Below are positions 42,013 through 50,894 of a stretch of 64,000 bases of DNA, piece after piece. Source of the DNA: Trinickia mobilis (GTDB lineage Bacteria; Pseudomonadota; Gammaproteobacteria; Burkholderiales; Burkholderiaceae); NCBI RefSeq assembly GCF_017315705.1, contig NZ_JAFLRF010000002.1, positions 248,001 to 312,000 on the forward strand, read 5' to 3'. The translations under genes were made by a program, and so were the position numbers. Position 1 is the stretch's first letter. Each line of letters opens with the position of its first letter. Below the pieces are notes generated by a model. It was not told the DNA's origin and searched no databases. It worked only from the letters and a program-made list of their open reading frames with translations.

Positions 42013-43164
42013 TTAGAACTGGTGGCGAATACCCACCATTGCACCGGTTTGATTCGCACCGGGCAATGGCGTCGAAGCGGGTGGGATCACGCCGCCGTCA
42101 ATCGTGAACGCCCCGTTGCGCTGGTTGAACACACGCCCTGCGGTGACGTACACCGAGGAACGCTTGGACAACCAGTAACTCGCGCGTGCTGCGATCAAGG
42201 AGGCTCCCGCGGAGCTACCGCCGTTCACGGATATATGGCCGAACTGGGCGTCAAGGGCGATTTCCGGAGTGGGCCAATAGGTCCCGCCAATCCACCAATA
42301 ATTGCTGGTCGCGTCGAATAGGGTCGGCGTCTGCTCCCCGTGATTGATTCGATGAAGGAACCCCGCACCGATAGTCGAGGCGCCAAACTTCACATAGCCG
42401 TCGAAGACGGCACGGGTATCGGTTTGCGAACTGCTGGGCAGAGGCGAGCCGGGCCCGCCACCGCCGTAGTTGCGGTCGATGGCGGTCGCTACGCCCCACG
42501 TCGCGGCCTCATACTTCACCATGGCGGACATCGCCTTGCAGGCCCGCCAGTCCGTCGGCGATTGGCCGGCGCAACCTCCGGCGACCGGATCATCCACCGC
42601 GTCACGCCCGAGCGAATACGTCACGCCCACGGTCAGCCCTGATGACGTGAAGCTATAGGCGATCGCGTTGTCGACTCGCGGTTGGGCCAGGTATGGGTCC
42701 AGATCGCCGGCGGCGTAGATATTCGGCCCCATCGTGTCGCCCGGTAACGCCCAGAAGATCTGCGAATATTGCCGGCCGACGGATAACGTCCCCCACCGTC
42801 CCGAAAGCCCGACATAGGCCTGCCTGCCAAACAAACGACCACCTTGATTCAGCGTGCCCTGTGCCGGGGCGAAACCCGACTCCAATACAAAAACCGTGCT
42901 AAGACCACCACCCAGGTCCTCCTTGCCACGGAAGCCCCACCTTGAAGGGATGGATCCCGTGAGCGACGGCATGCGGACTACGCTGGCGTTCTTCGGACCG
43001 ACGTTTGTCACATACTCGACACCGGTATCGATGATCCCATACAGGGTGACGGAGCTCTGCGCCTGCGATGCGCTCGACGCACATGCCGCAAGCGACGAGA
43101 GCCCCCAACAAACCACCCGACGCCGTGCGAAACCACCCCTGGACCGATTCAACCGTACGCCCAT
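42013..43164 (-). CDS. Gram-negative porin (OmpC-like), copy 2
   Basis: A 383-aa outer-membrane porin with signal peptide (to about SASQAQ-36), SSVTLYGIIDTGVEYVTN start and C-terminal RHQF. It is the same length as copy 1 (32787-33938) and matches it in long identical blocks, for example LNQGGRLFGRQAYVGLSGRWG and GCAGQSPTDWRACK. I estimate about three quarters or more identity by eye. ATG 43164 follows GGAGACAGGAGA. It lies next to the hemerythrin and Rieske oxygenase genes and may admit their substrate. Confidence 0.9.
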   Translation of the reverse strand: MGVRLNRSRGGFARRRVVCWGLSSLAACASSASQAQSSVTLYGIIDTGVEYVTNVGPKNASVVRMPSLTGSIPSRWGFRGKEDLGGGLSTVFVLESGFAPAQGTLNQGGRLFGRQAYVGLSGRWGTLSVGRQYSQIFWALPGDTMGPNIYAAGDLDPYLAQPRVDNAIAYSFTSSGLTVGVTYSLGRDAVDDPVAGGCAGQSPTDWRACKAMSAMVKYEAATWGVATAIDRNYGGGGPGSPLPSSSQTDTRAVFDGYVKFGASTIGAGFLHRINHGEQTPTLFDATSNYWWIGGTYWPTPEIALDAQFGHISVNGGSSAGASLIAARASYWLSKRSSVYVTAGRVFNQRNGAFTIDGGVIPPASTPLPGANQTGAMVGIRHQF

Positions 43165-43198
43165 TCTCCTGTCTCCATTTTGGTTATTACCTTCCACA

Positions 43199-43221
43199 GA
43201 AGATAAGTATTAAATATCTTC
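43199..43221. promoter_or_regulatory. Palindrome GAAGATA-N9-TATCTTC upstream of porin copy 2
   Basis: Perfect 7-bp arms in the AT-rich porin promoter, 35 bp before its ATG. The same GAAGAT core returns at 43382-43397 in the opposite arrangement (ATCTTC-GCAG-GAAGAT), so this divergent region carries four half-sites. A regulator shared with the plus-strand oxygenase genes is possible. Confidence 0.5.
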
Positions 43222-43381
43222 CACGTCAAACGAATTGAGTTCAGGAGTTACCCGTAGCCGGGACGTCGGTGCCGCGCTTCTTCAAGTTCCAGCTTGATTT
43301 TCTGCCTGATTCTGCAAACTGATCTCGCGTCTCATTCAGATCGGCGTTTGCCCTACCTCGACAACCTTCACGCCAAACATT

Positions 43382-43397
43382 ATCTTCGCAGGAAGAT
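43382..43397. promoter_or_regulatory. Inverted repeat ATCTTC-GCAG-GAAGAT
   Basis: Perfect 6-bp arms with a 4-nt spacer, 43 bp before the hemerythrin start. It reuses the GAAGAT half-site of the porin palindrome. It could be an operator or a short leader hairpin. Confidence 0.4.
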
Positions 43398-43439
43398 GTT
43401 ATGTTTCGACGTGTCAACTGAGTAGGAATTGGAAGACAG

Positions 43440-43994
43440 ATGAGTAATTTGGAAGATCACCGGATCATGAACGGCCTCGCTCCGGCGCCGTGGCCGGGCC
43501 CGGCTGCCGGGTCATCCATGGCGGAGTCGGCGGAACAAGCCAGGGCACAGGATCGTGTGCCCGCTGGCTTCGCCTGGCACGACGACTACGTCCTTGGCCA
43601 TGGGACGATGGACGAGACCCACCACGAGTTTGTCGCGTGCGTACACACGCTGCTGACTACGGAAGACCCCAATCTTGGGATCGCACTCGAAGCGTTTGCC
43701 GAGCATGCGCGTCGCCACTTTGGCGACGAGGACGCCGCGATGCGCGAGACTGCCTACGGTTCAGCGGGCTGCCATATCGAGGAGCACGCTGCCGTGCTCC
43801 GCTCGCTCGACGAGGTACGCGCCCTGCTGGCCGAGGGGCGAACGGAGGTCGTCCGCTCCTTTGCCCGAGCGCTGGTGGATTGGTTTCCCGAGCATGTGCG
43901 GGTGATGGACCAAAGTCTCGCGCGCTGGCTCGTTCAGCGGCAACTGGGTGCCTCGCCGGTCGTCATCCGGCGTCGACTTCCGATCGCAGCCTGA
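43440..43994 (+). CDS. Bacteriohemerythrin-like protein
   Basis: A 184-aa protein with a hemerythrin four-helix domain at about 43-165 after a flexible 40-residue lead. Di-iron ligand candidates are H47, H61, H93, E97, H112, H116, H152 and D157 (FAWHDD, MDETHHEF, HFGDED, CHIEEH, EHVRVMD). Such domains bind O2 or handle iron and oxygen. It is the first plus-strand gene before the oxygenase reductase (51 bp gap), so it may supply or buffer oxygen for the Rieske enzymes (inference). GGAAGACAG precedes the ATG. Confidence 0.85.
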   Translation: MSNLEDHRIMNGLAPAPWPGPAAGSSMAESAEQARAQDRVPAGFAWHDDYVLGHGTMDETHHEFVACVHTLLTTEDPNLGIALEAFAEHARRHFGDEDAAMRETAYGSAGCHIEEHAAVLRSLDEVRALLAEGRTEVVRSFARALVDWFPEHVRVMDQSLARWLVQRQLGASPVVIRRRLPIAA

Positions 43995-44045
43995 CTCGCT
44001 CTCCCGTGTACGCACCTGCCCCCTATGGAAGACCAATCGAATCCC

Positions 44046-45017
44046 ATGAACAACCTGCTGCAAGTCAAAGTCGCCGCCAAGATCTGGCTGGCTGACGACA
44101 TTGCCGGCTACGAGCTCACGCCGTTGTCGGATAGCACGCTGCCTGCCTTCGAAGCCGGTGCGCACATCGACCTGCACGTGCCCGGGGGGCCCGTGCGTCA
44201 GTATTCCTTGCATGACTTGCCGGGCGAACCGTCGTGCTACCGGATCGGCGTGCTGCGTGATCCCGAATCCCGAGGGGGCTCCATCAAGCTTATCGAGAAC
44301 GTGCACGCGGGAGACACGCTCACGATCAGCGCCCCGCGCAACCACTTTGCCCTGCACAACGGTCAAAGGGACCGCTCGATTCTGTTCGCGGGCGGCATCG
44401 GCATCACGCCCATCCTCTGCATGGCGCAGCAACTCGCGCGCGAGCACCGCCCATTCGAGCTGCACTATTGCGGACGCACCCTGTCTCGCATGGCATTCAT
44501 CGACCGTCTGCAACAAGCGCAATCCGGCGACGAGTCGCAAGTGCACGTGCACGTCGACAATGGGACTTCGGGCCAGCAACTCGATGCCCGCTCCGCGATC
44601 GGTGCGCCGGCATCCGACAAGCATCTGTACGTGTGCGGGCCTGCCGGCTTCATGAATCACATCCTGCAGACTGCGCGCGAGATGGGTTGGGACGAAGGAC
44701 ACCTGCATCGCGAATATTTCGCTGCAGCGCCACTCGAGTCTTCGGAGGACGAGCGCTTCGAAATCGAGATACGTAGCAGTGGCGAGGTCATCGAGGTCGC
44801 CGACGGCCAAAGCGCCGCGCACGCCTTGCTCGATGCCGGGTTCGATCTGCCGCTGTCCTGCGAGCAGGGTGTCTGCGGCACCTGCATGACGAAGGTGGTG
44901 GCCGGTGTGCCCGACCATCGCGACCTTTATCTGACGGACGACGAGCACGCACGCAACGATTGCTTCATGCCGTGCTGCTCGCGTGCCAAGACTTCCCGGC
45001 TGGTGCTCGATCTTTGA
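44046..45017 (+). CDS. Oxygenase reductase, VanB/phthalate dioxygenase reductase type
   Basis: A 323-aa single-chain reductase passing electrons from NAD(P)H to a Rieske oxygenase. Domain order is FMN/FAD barrel (about 1-100, with RQYSLHDLPGE), nucleotide domain (about 105-225, GGIGITPILCMAQ) and C-terminal plant-type ferredoxin with C272, C277, C280 and C310 (CEQGVCGTC). An upstream ATG at 44025 is possible, but MNNLLQVKVAAK is the usual family start. It sits 45 bp before two Rieske alpha-subunit genes and probably serves both. Confidence 0.9.
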   Translation: MNNLLQVKVAAKIWLADDIAGYELTPLSDSTLPAFEAGAHIDLHVPGGPVRQYSLHDLPGEPSCYRIGVLRDPESRGGSIKLIENVHAGDTLTISAPRNHFALHNGQRDRSILFAGGIGITPILCMAQQLAREHRPFELHYCGRTLSRMAFIDRLQQAQSGDESQVHVHVDNGTSGQQLDARSAIGAPASDKHLYVCGPAGFMNHILQTAREMGWDEGHLHREYFAAAPLESSEDERFEIEIRSSGEVIEVADGQSAAHALLDAGFDLPLSCEQGVCGTCMTKVVAGVPDHRDLYLTDDEHARNDCFMPCCSRAKTSRLVLDL

Positions 45018-45062
45018 TGCCGTCTGTCACTTACCGCCAAACACTGTAGCGAGGGGATCAAC

Positions 45063-46364
45063 ATGTTGACCAAGCAAGACAACGAACTGATGTGCCGTAT
45101 CGGAGCGGGGACGGCCATGGGCGACGCGATGCGCCGTTTCTGGCTGCCCGTGATCCAGTCGTCGGACATGCCGCAGGCGAATGGAGAACCGCGGACGATC
45201 GAACTGTTGGGAGAACGGTTTGTCGTGTGGCGCGACCAGCAGGGCCGGCCTGGCCTCTACGCAGAAGGCTGCCTGCACCGGGGGGCGTCCATGCAGCTGG
45301 CCCGCTCCGAGGGCGATGGCCTGCGCTGCATCTACCACGGCTGGAAGTTTGCAGTGGACGGGACGGTCCTGGAAACACCGAACGTCGAGGATCCGAAATT
45401 CAAGGAGCGCATCAAGGGCCGAACCTATCCGGTGCGGGAAGCGGGGGGCCTCCTCTGGGCTTATCTGGGCCCACAGGGTGACGCGCCGCCCTTCCCGCAC
45501 TGGGCCTTCATGGACCAGCCGGACGCGCACCGCATCAACGCCTGCGCAGTTCTCAACGCCAATTTTATTCAGGTGATCGAAGGTCTGGTCGACTCCTCGC
45601 ATTTGACCGTGCTTCATAGTTCCGCACTGGCCAGGACCCATGACTCCAATCTCGACTATGCGAAGAAGACGTCGCATATGCAATTCGACGCGGCGCCCAA
45701 GATCGAAGCCGACGAGACGGACTTTGGCTTCCACTATGTCGCAATCCGCCAGACCGGGGGCAAGCGCATCGCTCGAGTCACGGCATTCATCACACCCTGC
45801 TTTATCGCCAATGCGAACGGAGATATTTGGCTCGCGATCGTCCCGGTCAACGACGAGCGCTGCAACCTGTATCACGTATGGTGGGATGCCGACAAGCGCG
45901 TCGGCGAAGAGCCGTTGCGCAGCGAGCAGCTTGTGTTTGTGGGCCTCGATGAGCCGACGCTGCGCAAGTACGGCATGACGGCCGACACCTGTGACTCGCC
46001 GGCGGCCATGTCCGTTGCCAATGGCTTCCGCCAGGACCGCGCGCAGCAGAGAGGCGGCCACTTCACCGGCTTCGACAGCATCACGCAGGAAGACGCCGCG
46101 TGCAGCGTTTCGAGCGGCGCGATCCGCGACCGATCGCAGGAGATGCTGTGCCCCGCGGATATCGCGATCAGCCGCCTGCATCGCAGCCTGTTGGCGTGCG
46201 CCCGGGCGATACGCGACCAGCGCGACATGCCGGCGCTGCGCGCGGAAGTGGGCCGAGCCATCGGCATCTCCGCCGAGATCGGCCTGGATGAGGACTGGCG
46301 CACCCTGGTTCCGCACCATCGAATCGTTTCGTCCCATGGCGCACGTGCAGAACGCAGCCGATAA
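45063..46364 (+). CDS. Rieske non-haem iron oxygenase alpha subunit, phthalate 4,5-dioxygenase-like (first of tandem pair)
   Basis: A 433-aa terminal oxygenase. The Rieske [2Fe-2S] motif is C70-L-H72 and C89-x2-H92 (GCLHRGA, CIYHGWKF). The mononuclear iron site is in VDSSHLTVLH, with H180 and H185 and bridging D177. The N-terminal MLTKQDNELMCRIG and overall length fit the phthalate 4,5-dioxygenase/O-demethylase group without beta subunit. It could hydroxylate or O-demethylate an aromatic acid. GAGGGGATC provides the RBS. Confidence 0.9.
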   Translation: MLTKQDNELMCRIGAGTAMGDAMRRFWLPVIQSSDMPQANGEPRTIELLGERFVVWRDQQGRPGLYAEGCLHRGASMQLARSEGDGLRCIYHGWKFAVDGTVLETPNVEDPKFKERIKGRTYPVREAGGLLWAYLGPQGDAPPFPHWAFMDQPDAHRINACAVLNANFIQVIEGLVDSSHLTVLHSSALARTHDSNLDYAKKTSHMQFDAAPKIEADETDFGFHYVAIRQTGGKRIARVTAFITPCFIANANGDIWLAIVPVNDERCNLYHVWWDADKRVGEEPLRSEQLVFVGLDEPTLRKYGMTADTCDSPAAMSVANGFRQDRAQQRGGHFTGFDSITQEDAACSVSSGAIRDRSQEMLCPADIAISRLHRSLLACARAIRDQRDMPALRAEVGRAIGISAEIGLDEDWRTLVPHHRIVSSHGARAERSR

Positions 46365-46388
46365 CGAAAGTCAAGTAAGGAGTGTTAA

Positions 46389-47657
46389 ATGTTGAGCCGC
46401 GAAGATAACGAGATTCTGAGCCGTGTCGGCCCGGGTACGCCGGGCGGCACCTTGATGCGACGCTTCTGGCACCCGGTGTGCACGTCGGCCCAGTTGCCCC
46501 ATCCGGACTGCGCGCCACTACGCGTACGCCTGCTCGGCGAACACTATGTGGCGTTCCGGGATACGAAGGGCCATGTCGGGTTTTTGGAAGAGCTGTGCAT
46601 GCACCGGGGAGCGTCGCTTGCACTTGGACGGGTCGAAGAAGGCGGCATCCGATGCCTCTATCACGGTTGGAAGTTCAGCGCGTCCGGCACCGTGATGGAA
46701 ACGCCGAACCATGCCGACCCCAAGTATGCCGCGCGCCTGAAGGCGCCCGCCTTTCCCGTGCGCGAGGAAGGCGGCATCGTCTGGGCGTACGTGGGCCCGC
46801 CCGAACTGCTCCCCGCGTTTTCGCGCTACGCGTTCATGGATGCCGAGCCGGGCCACCGCGTCGTCCTGCGCATCAACGTCGCCTGCAACTACTTGCAGCT
46901 GGTCGAGGGCGGAGAAGACAGCTCGCATGTCGGCGTGCTGCATACCAACATGGCGCGCCCGGGCTGGAAGGATAACGAGTTCACTCGCAACTCGGACGCG
47001 GTCAATCCCGCCGCGCTGGCTTCCAACGACCTGGAGCCGGTACTGAAGATCGAGGATACGGCGTTCGGCTTCCACTATGTCGCGTTGCGTAAGACGGACG
47101 ACCCGCAGCTCCGCAATGCGCGCGTGGTCCCGTTCATCGTGCCCTATGGCCGCATCATCCCCGCCCCTGCCTTCCTGTTTACCGTCCTCGAAGTTCCCGA
47201 AGACGACACGCACACGAGCACCTACATCGTCGTGCACGGCAACGCGCCGGTCGCCGAAGAGAAGATCATCGAGCTGCTGGGACTGGACGATCCACGGTAC
47301 TACGACCGCAAAACCAGCACCTTTTCGGCGAGCTGGCTGGACACGTTCGGTCAGAGCCGCGAGTTGATGAAGGAGAATTGGACCGGCTTGCGCGGCGTCG
47401 AAGTGGAGGACGCCGCGATCGGGCTTTCCCAGGGGCCCCTCTACGACCGTTCGCGCGAGCACCTGGTGCCCGCCGACCAGGCGGTCGTGCGCGTGCGCCG
47501 CGTGCTCCTGGAATCGATCAAGCGGGTCATGGAGAACAAGCAGCCGGCTGCGCTCGGCCTCGACCTGCGCGGCGTGAGCGCCTGCGACAGACCGCTCGAA
47601 GAGGGTGCCGCCTGGCAGGATCTGCTGCCGTCGCATCGCCAAGCGGCGCTAGCCTGA
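46389..47657 (+). CDS. Rieske non-haem iron oxygenase alpha subunit, phthalate 4,5-dioxygenase-like (second of tandem pair)
   Basis: A 422-aa paralogue of the preceding protein. Its Rieske ligands are at the same positions (C70, H72, C89, H92) and the iron site is EDSSHVGVLH, with H180 and H185. The N-terminal two thirds align without gaps; the C-terminal substrate-binding region differs more. The gene starts 24 bp after the first with a strong AAGGAGTG site. Either the two have different substrates or they form a hetero-oligomer; both are inference. Confidence 0.9.
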   Translation: MLSREDNEILSRVGPGTPGGTLMRRFWHPVCTSAQLPHPDCAPLRVRLLGEHYVAFRDTKGHVGFLEELCMHRGASLALGRVEEGGIRCLYHGWKFSASGTVMETPNHADPKYAARLKAPAFPVREEGGIVWAYVGPPELLPAFSRYAFMDAEPGHRVVLRINVACNYLQLVEGGEDSSHVGVLHTNMARPGWKDNEFTRNSDAVNPAALASNDLEPVLKIEDTAFGFHYVALRKTDDPQLRNARVVPFIVPYGRIIPAPAFLFTVLEVPEDDTHTSTYIVVHGNAPVAEEKIIELLGLDDPRYYDRKTSTFSASWLDTFGQSRELMKENWTGLRGVEVEDAAIGLSQGPLYDRSREHLVPADQAVVRVRRVLLESIKRVMENKQPAALGLDLRGVSACDRPLEEGAAWQDLLPSHRQAALA

Positions 47658-47667
47658 GGAGGAACAC

Positions 47668-48495
47668 ATGACCACCCATCACATCAGCAACACCCTTCCG
47701 GACTACTTGTCCCTGTTGCGGCTCGACGGCCGTGGCTTTGTGGTGCTGGGCGCCGGCCAGGGCATCGGCGAGCAAACCGTCCATGCGCTCGCGCAAGCGG
47801 GTGCCCGCGTGCTTTGCGTCGACAAGGAGGAACCACTCGCTCGAAACATCGCCGAAGCCGCGGGCGGCATCCCGTGCGCCGCCGACGCGACATCGCGCGC
47901 CGACATGCAGCGCGTGTTCGATACGGCGCGCGAGCACTTCGGACGCGTCCATGGGGTCGTCGACATTATCGGCGTGGCGGGCATCAAGCCGCTGTCGGCC
48001 GTCGACGATGCCTCGTGGGACCAGCAGTTCGACATCGTGGTGCGCCATGCCTACCTGGCCATTCAGATCGGCGGCGAGATGATGAAGGCCGATGGCGGCG
48101 GCACCTTCGCCTTCGTCGGCTCGCTCGCCGGCGATCGCGCGATACCGAATGAGGTCGCGTATGCATCGTCGAAGGCAGCATTGCACCATCTGGTGCGTTG
48201 CGCGGGAGCCGAGTATGCCCGCCACAACGTGCGCATCAACGCCGTGTCGCCGGGTTTCGTCCGCACGCCGCGGCTGCGCCAGCGCCTGGACGAAGCGACC
48301 TGGGCGGCCATCGATGGCGCGATCCCGATCGGACGTGCCGCGACCCCGGCGGACATCGCGGGCCACCTGCTATTCCTGGCCTCCGACCTGAGTGCCCATA
48401 TGGCCGGCGAAATCATCAACGTCGATGGCGGCATCGGCGTGCTCGCAGCCATTCCCAACCTCACGTTCGCACCGTCAGCGACGCCGACCCCCTGA
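47668..48495 (+). CDS. SDR-family dehydrogenase
   Basis: A 275-aa classical short-chain dehydrogenase with GAGQGIG (28-34) and the complete catalytic set S152, Y165 and K169 (YASSK). The end GEIINVDGGIGV is typical. It follows the second Rieske gene by 10 bp with a GAGGAGGAAC RBS. A natural role is oxidation of the cis-dihydrodiol made by the dioxygenase, restoring the aromatic ring; an alcohol dehydrogenase role is the alternative. Confidence 0.87.
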   Translation: MTTHHISNTLPDYLSLLRLDGRGFVVLGAGQGIGEQTVHALAQAGARVLCVDKEEPLARNIAEAAGGIPCAADATSRADMQRVFDTAREHFGRVHGVVDIIGVAGIKPLSAVDDASWDQQFDIVVRHAYLAIQIGGEMMKADGGGTFAFVGSLAGDRAIPNEVAYASSKAALHHLVRCAGAEYARHNVRINAVSPGFVRTPRLRQRLDEATWAAIDGAIPIGRAATPADIAGHLLFLASDLSAHMAGEIINVDGGIGVLAAIPNLTFAPSATPTP

Positions 48496-48500
48496 GTCCG

Positions 48501-49448
48501 ATGAAGCCTTCTTCTCCCCCAAATCAGACCCACCCATCGCTTCGGGAAATCGCCGCGGCTGCCGCGGTAAAGCCAAGCCTGGCAGAGGTGAGCCCCGAGC
48601 AAGCGCGCGCCGGCATCGCCGCGCGCACGGCCGCCCGGGCGCCCGGCCCCCGTATCGACCAGGTCTTCGACCTCGTCGTGCCCGGCCCTCGCGGCGCAAT
48701 CCCCGTGCGCATCTATCACCCCGCTGGCGCCGCCGGGGTGACGATGGCCTTCCACGGCGGCGGCTGGTTAATGGGCAACCTCGACAGCTTCGATGCGGTG
48801 TGCCGGCATCTGGCCAACGACTCCGGACTGGCGGTGGTCAGTGTCGACTATCGGCTGGCGCCCGAGCACCCCTTCCCCGCGGCACTGGACGACGTGTGGG
48901 CAGCGACCTGCTGGACCGCCGAGCACGGCCATGAGCACGGGCTTCCGTCCGCGCGCCTGGCCGTGTTCGGCGAATCGGCCGGCGGCAATCTTGCCGCAGT
49001 GGCATGCCTGCTCGCACGCGAGTACGGCGGGCCGCGCATCCTCGCCCAGGCACTCGTCTATCCGGCTACCGATGCTCGGCAACAAGGGGAGTCGCTGTCC
49101 ACCTATGCAGAAGGCTTCATGCAGCGCAAGGCCGACGTCGAGCACGCCTTCCGCACGTATGCCATCGATCATGGTGTGACGCCGTCGACATGGAAGCTCT
49201 CGCCGTTCCTCGCCGATCACCATGCGGGCCTGCCCCCGGCCATCGTGATCACCGCCGAGTGCGATGCCCTGCGCGACGATGGCGAAGCCTATGCCCGGAA
49301 ACTGGCCGAAGCGGGCGTCCCCGTGACGTGCGTGCGCTACCTCGGCATGCTGCATACCTTTTACGGCATGCGCGGCCAAGTCGATGCCGCGGCACTCGCC
49401 CAGCGCCAGTTAGCCGACATGTTGCGCACCGCGGTGCAGGCCGCCTAG
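48501..49448 (+). CDS. Alpha/beta hydrolase, HSL (hormone-sensitive lipase) family esterase
   Basis: A 315-aa esterase with the oxyanion motif HGGG (85-88), the nucleophile S159 in GESAG, D255 and H285 completing the triad. HSL-family enzymes hydrolyse short-chain or aromatic esters. Its start lies 5 bp after the SDR stop, so it is co-translated with the oxygenase cluster; it may release the free aromatic acid from an ester before oxygenation. Longer in-frame starts would overlap the SDR gene and are not credible. Confidence 0.86.
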   Translation: MKPSSPPNQTHPSLREIAAAAAVKPSLAEVSPEQARAGIAARTAARAPGPRIDQVFDLVVPGPRGAIPVRIYHPAGAAGVTMAFHGGGWLMGNLDSFDAVCRHLANDSGLAVVSVDYRLAPEHPFPAALDDVWAATCWTAEHGHEHGLPSARLAVFGESAGGNLAAVACLLAREYGGPRILAQALVYPATDARQQGESLSTYAEGFMQRKADVEHAFRTYAIDHGVTPSTWKLSPFLADHHAGLPPAIVITAECDALRDDGEAYARKLAEAGVPVTCVRYLGMLHTFYGMRGQVDAAALAQRQLADMLRTAVQAA

Positions 49449-49632
49449 CCGCATCGAAGAGGCGCCCGCAGCCGAGCGGGCCCTGCCCATTCTCACCGAA
49501 GCAATACGGCGCGCCGTGCAACGGCGCGCCGCCATCGCGTTGGAGAATTTACGTACAATAAATAGTGCACGGTTGTATGGGAGCCCATTCCGATCGGCCG
49601 GGATCGCACGTTCTTCCAAGGAAGCCATCGAG

Positions 49633-50295
49633 ATGAGCAGCGCCGCGAAGCAACCCGCGTCTAACCGAACCCGCAAGAATGCAGTGCTGGAGCAGCCGGA
49701 GCCCGTCAGGAAATCGAATCTTCGTAGCAGCAGCCACATCGAGTTCATTACGCTGCAGTGGCAGCATGAACACAGCGAGCTCGATCTCTCCAACTTCCTG
49801 CTCGCAATCTATATGATGCGGATCGGCACGCTCGTGGAACAGGCGTTCGACAAAATGTGCCAGGGCCTATGCGGTATCAGCGGGTCGGACATGCGAGTGC
49901 TGCTGGCACTGCGCCGCGGCGGCCACCCGTATGCGAAGCGCCCGACAGACTTGTATCGAGCGTTGCTCGTGACCTCCGGCGCGATCACCAAGAAGATCGA
50001 CCGGCTCGCGAGCCTCGGCATGGTGGAACGCCAGCCTGACCCGAGTCACGGCGGCGGGTTCATCGTCCACCTGACCAAGAAAGGCCTCGACATTGTCGAG
50101 AAGGCGATCGTGAAGCTCGCCGAGGAATCGTCGATCGCGCCTGCGATGGCGCACTTTTCAGAAGCGGAACGCGCCGCCGGCAATGCGTTCTGTCTGCGGA
50201 CACTGGCGTTGATGGAAGAATTGGTACTGCCGGGTCTCGAAGAGCCCGACGACACCTCGTCGAAGCCTCGCATCAAAGGCACACGGCGCAAATGA
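49633..50295 (+). CDS. MarR-family transcriptional regulator (extended N-terminus)
   Basis: A 220-aa MarR-type protein. A 60-residue polar N-terminal extension precedes helix 1. The winged-helix core (about 85-170) includes RPTDLYRALLVTSGAITKKIDRLASLGMVERQPDPSHGG. ATG 49633 has AAGGAAG upstream. It follows the esterase gene on the same strand by about 185 bp; an imperfect TACAA-N14-TTGTA repeat near 49550 lies upstream. It probably controls the Rieske operon or itself. Confidence 0.83.
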   Translation: MSSAAKQPASNRTRKNAVLEQPEPVRKSNLRSSSHIEFITLQWQHEHSELDLSNFLLAIYMMRIGTLVEQAFDKMCQGLCGISGSDMRVLLALRRGGHPYAKRPTDLYRALLVTSGAITKKIDRLASLGMVERQPDPSHGGGFIVHLTKKGLDIVEKAIVKLAEESSIAPAMAHFSEAERAAGNAFCLRTLALMEELVLPGLEEPDDTSSKPRIKGTRRK

Positions 50296-50423
50296 ATATG
50301 CAGAACGTCCAGGTGGGTGATGCCTCCAACTGCCCGCCCCTCCGCTTGCGCTCAGCGTGCACCCGGAGGGTCCGATGACGAAACGGAGGGCGTTGCCGCC
50401 GACGACACTATCGCGTCGCTGCC

Positions 50424-50846
50424 TTAGCGCGCATCCAGAGACGGCACGTGCGAACCGCCCCGTCCGGACCGCGCGTCCAGGCTGAACGCGCCCGCACCGA
50501 AATAGGCGATCTGCAGGAGGCCACCAGCCATCATCACGTTCTTGAGGAAGTGGATCATCTGGTTTTGATCTGCGAAGTTGTGGTGAAAGAAAATCGCAGT
50601 GACCACGCAGAACACCGCCATCGCCAGCGACACGAAACGCGCCCTGTAGCCCGACAGCAGCAGCAGGCCGCCGCCCAGTTCGGTCAGCACGGCAACCATG
50701 AACGCGAGCGGCGGCACGGGCAGGCCCATGGCCGCGATATAGCCGACCGTCGCAGCGTACGATCCGAGCTTGCCCAGCCCGCTCATGACAAACGGCGCCC
50801 CGATCATGATGCGACCCAACAGCGGAAGAAATTTGAAACGTTCCAT
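50424..50846 (-). CDS. DoxX-family membrane protein
   Basis: A 140-aa protein with four hydrophobic helices and the DoxX features RIMIGAPFVMSGLGKL at the N-terminus and FFHHNFADQNQMIHFLKNVMMAGGLL. DoxX proteins are small membrane proteins tied to redox or thiosulfate/quinone chemistry, usually without a defined substrate. CAGGAGAACGT gives a good RBS. It is 48 bp downstream of the pirin gene and likely co-transcribed; this pair is common in proteobacteria. Confidence 0.87.
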   Translation of the reverse strand: MERFKFLPLLGRIMIGAPFVMSGLGKLGSYAATVGYIAAMGLPVPPLAFMVAVLTELGGGLLLLSGYRARFVSLAMAVFCVVTAIFFHHNFADQNQMIHFLKNVMMAGGLLQIAYFGAGAFSLDARSGRGGSHVPSLDAR

Positions 50847-50894
50847 TACGTTCTCCTGAAATGAATTTGCGTAGGTGGAATGCGAAAAAGGGAA

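Noticed and set aside
50316-50372. CCCTCCG / CGGAGGG inverted repeat between the MarR and DoxX genes
   Set aside because: Long unpaired centre and no T-run. It could be a weak bidirectional terminator but the evidence is too thin.
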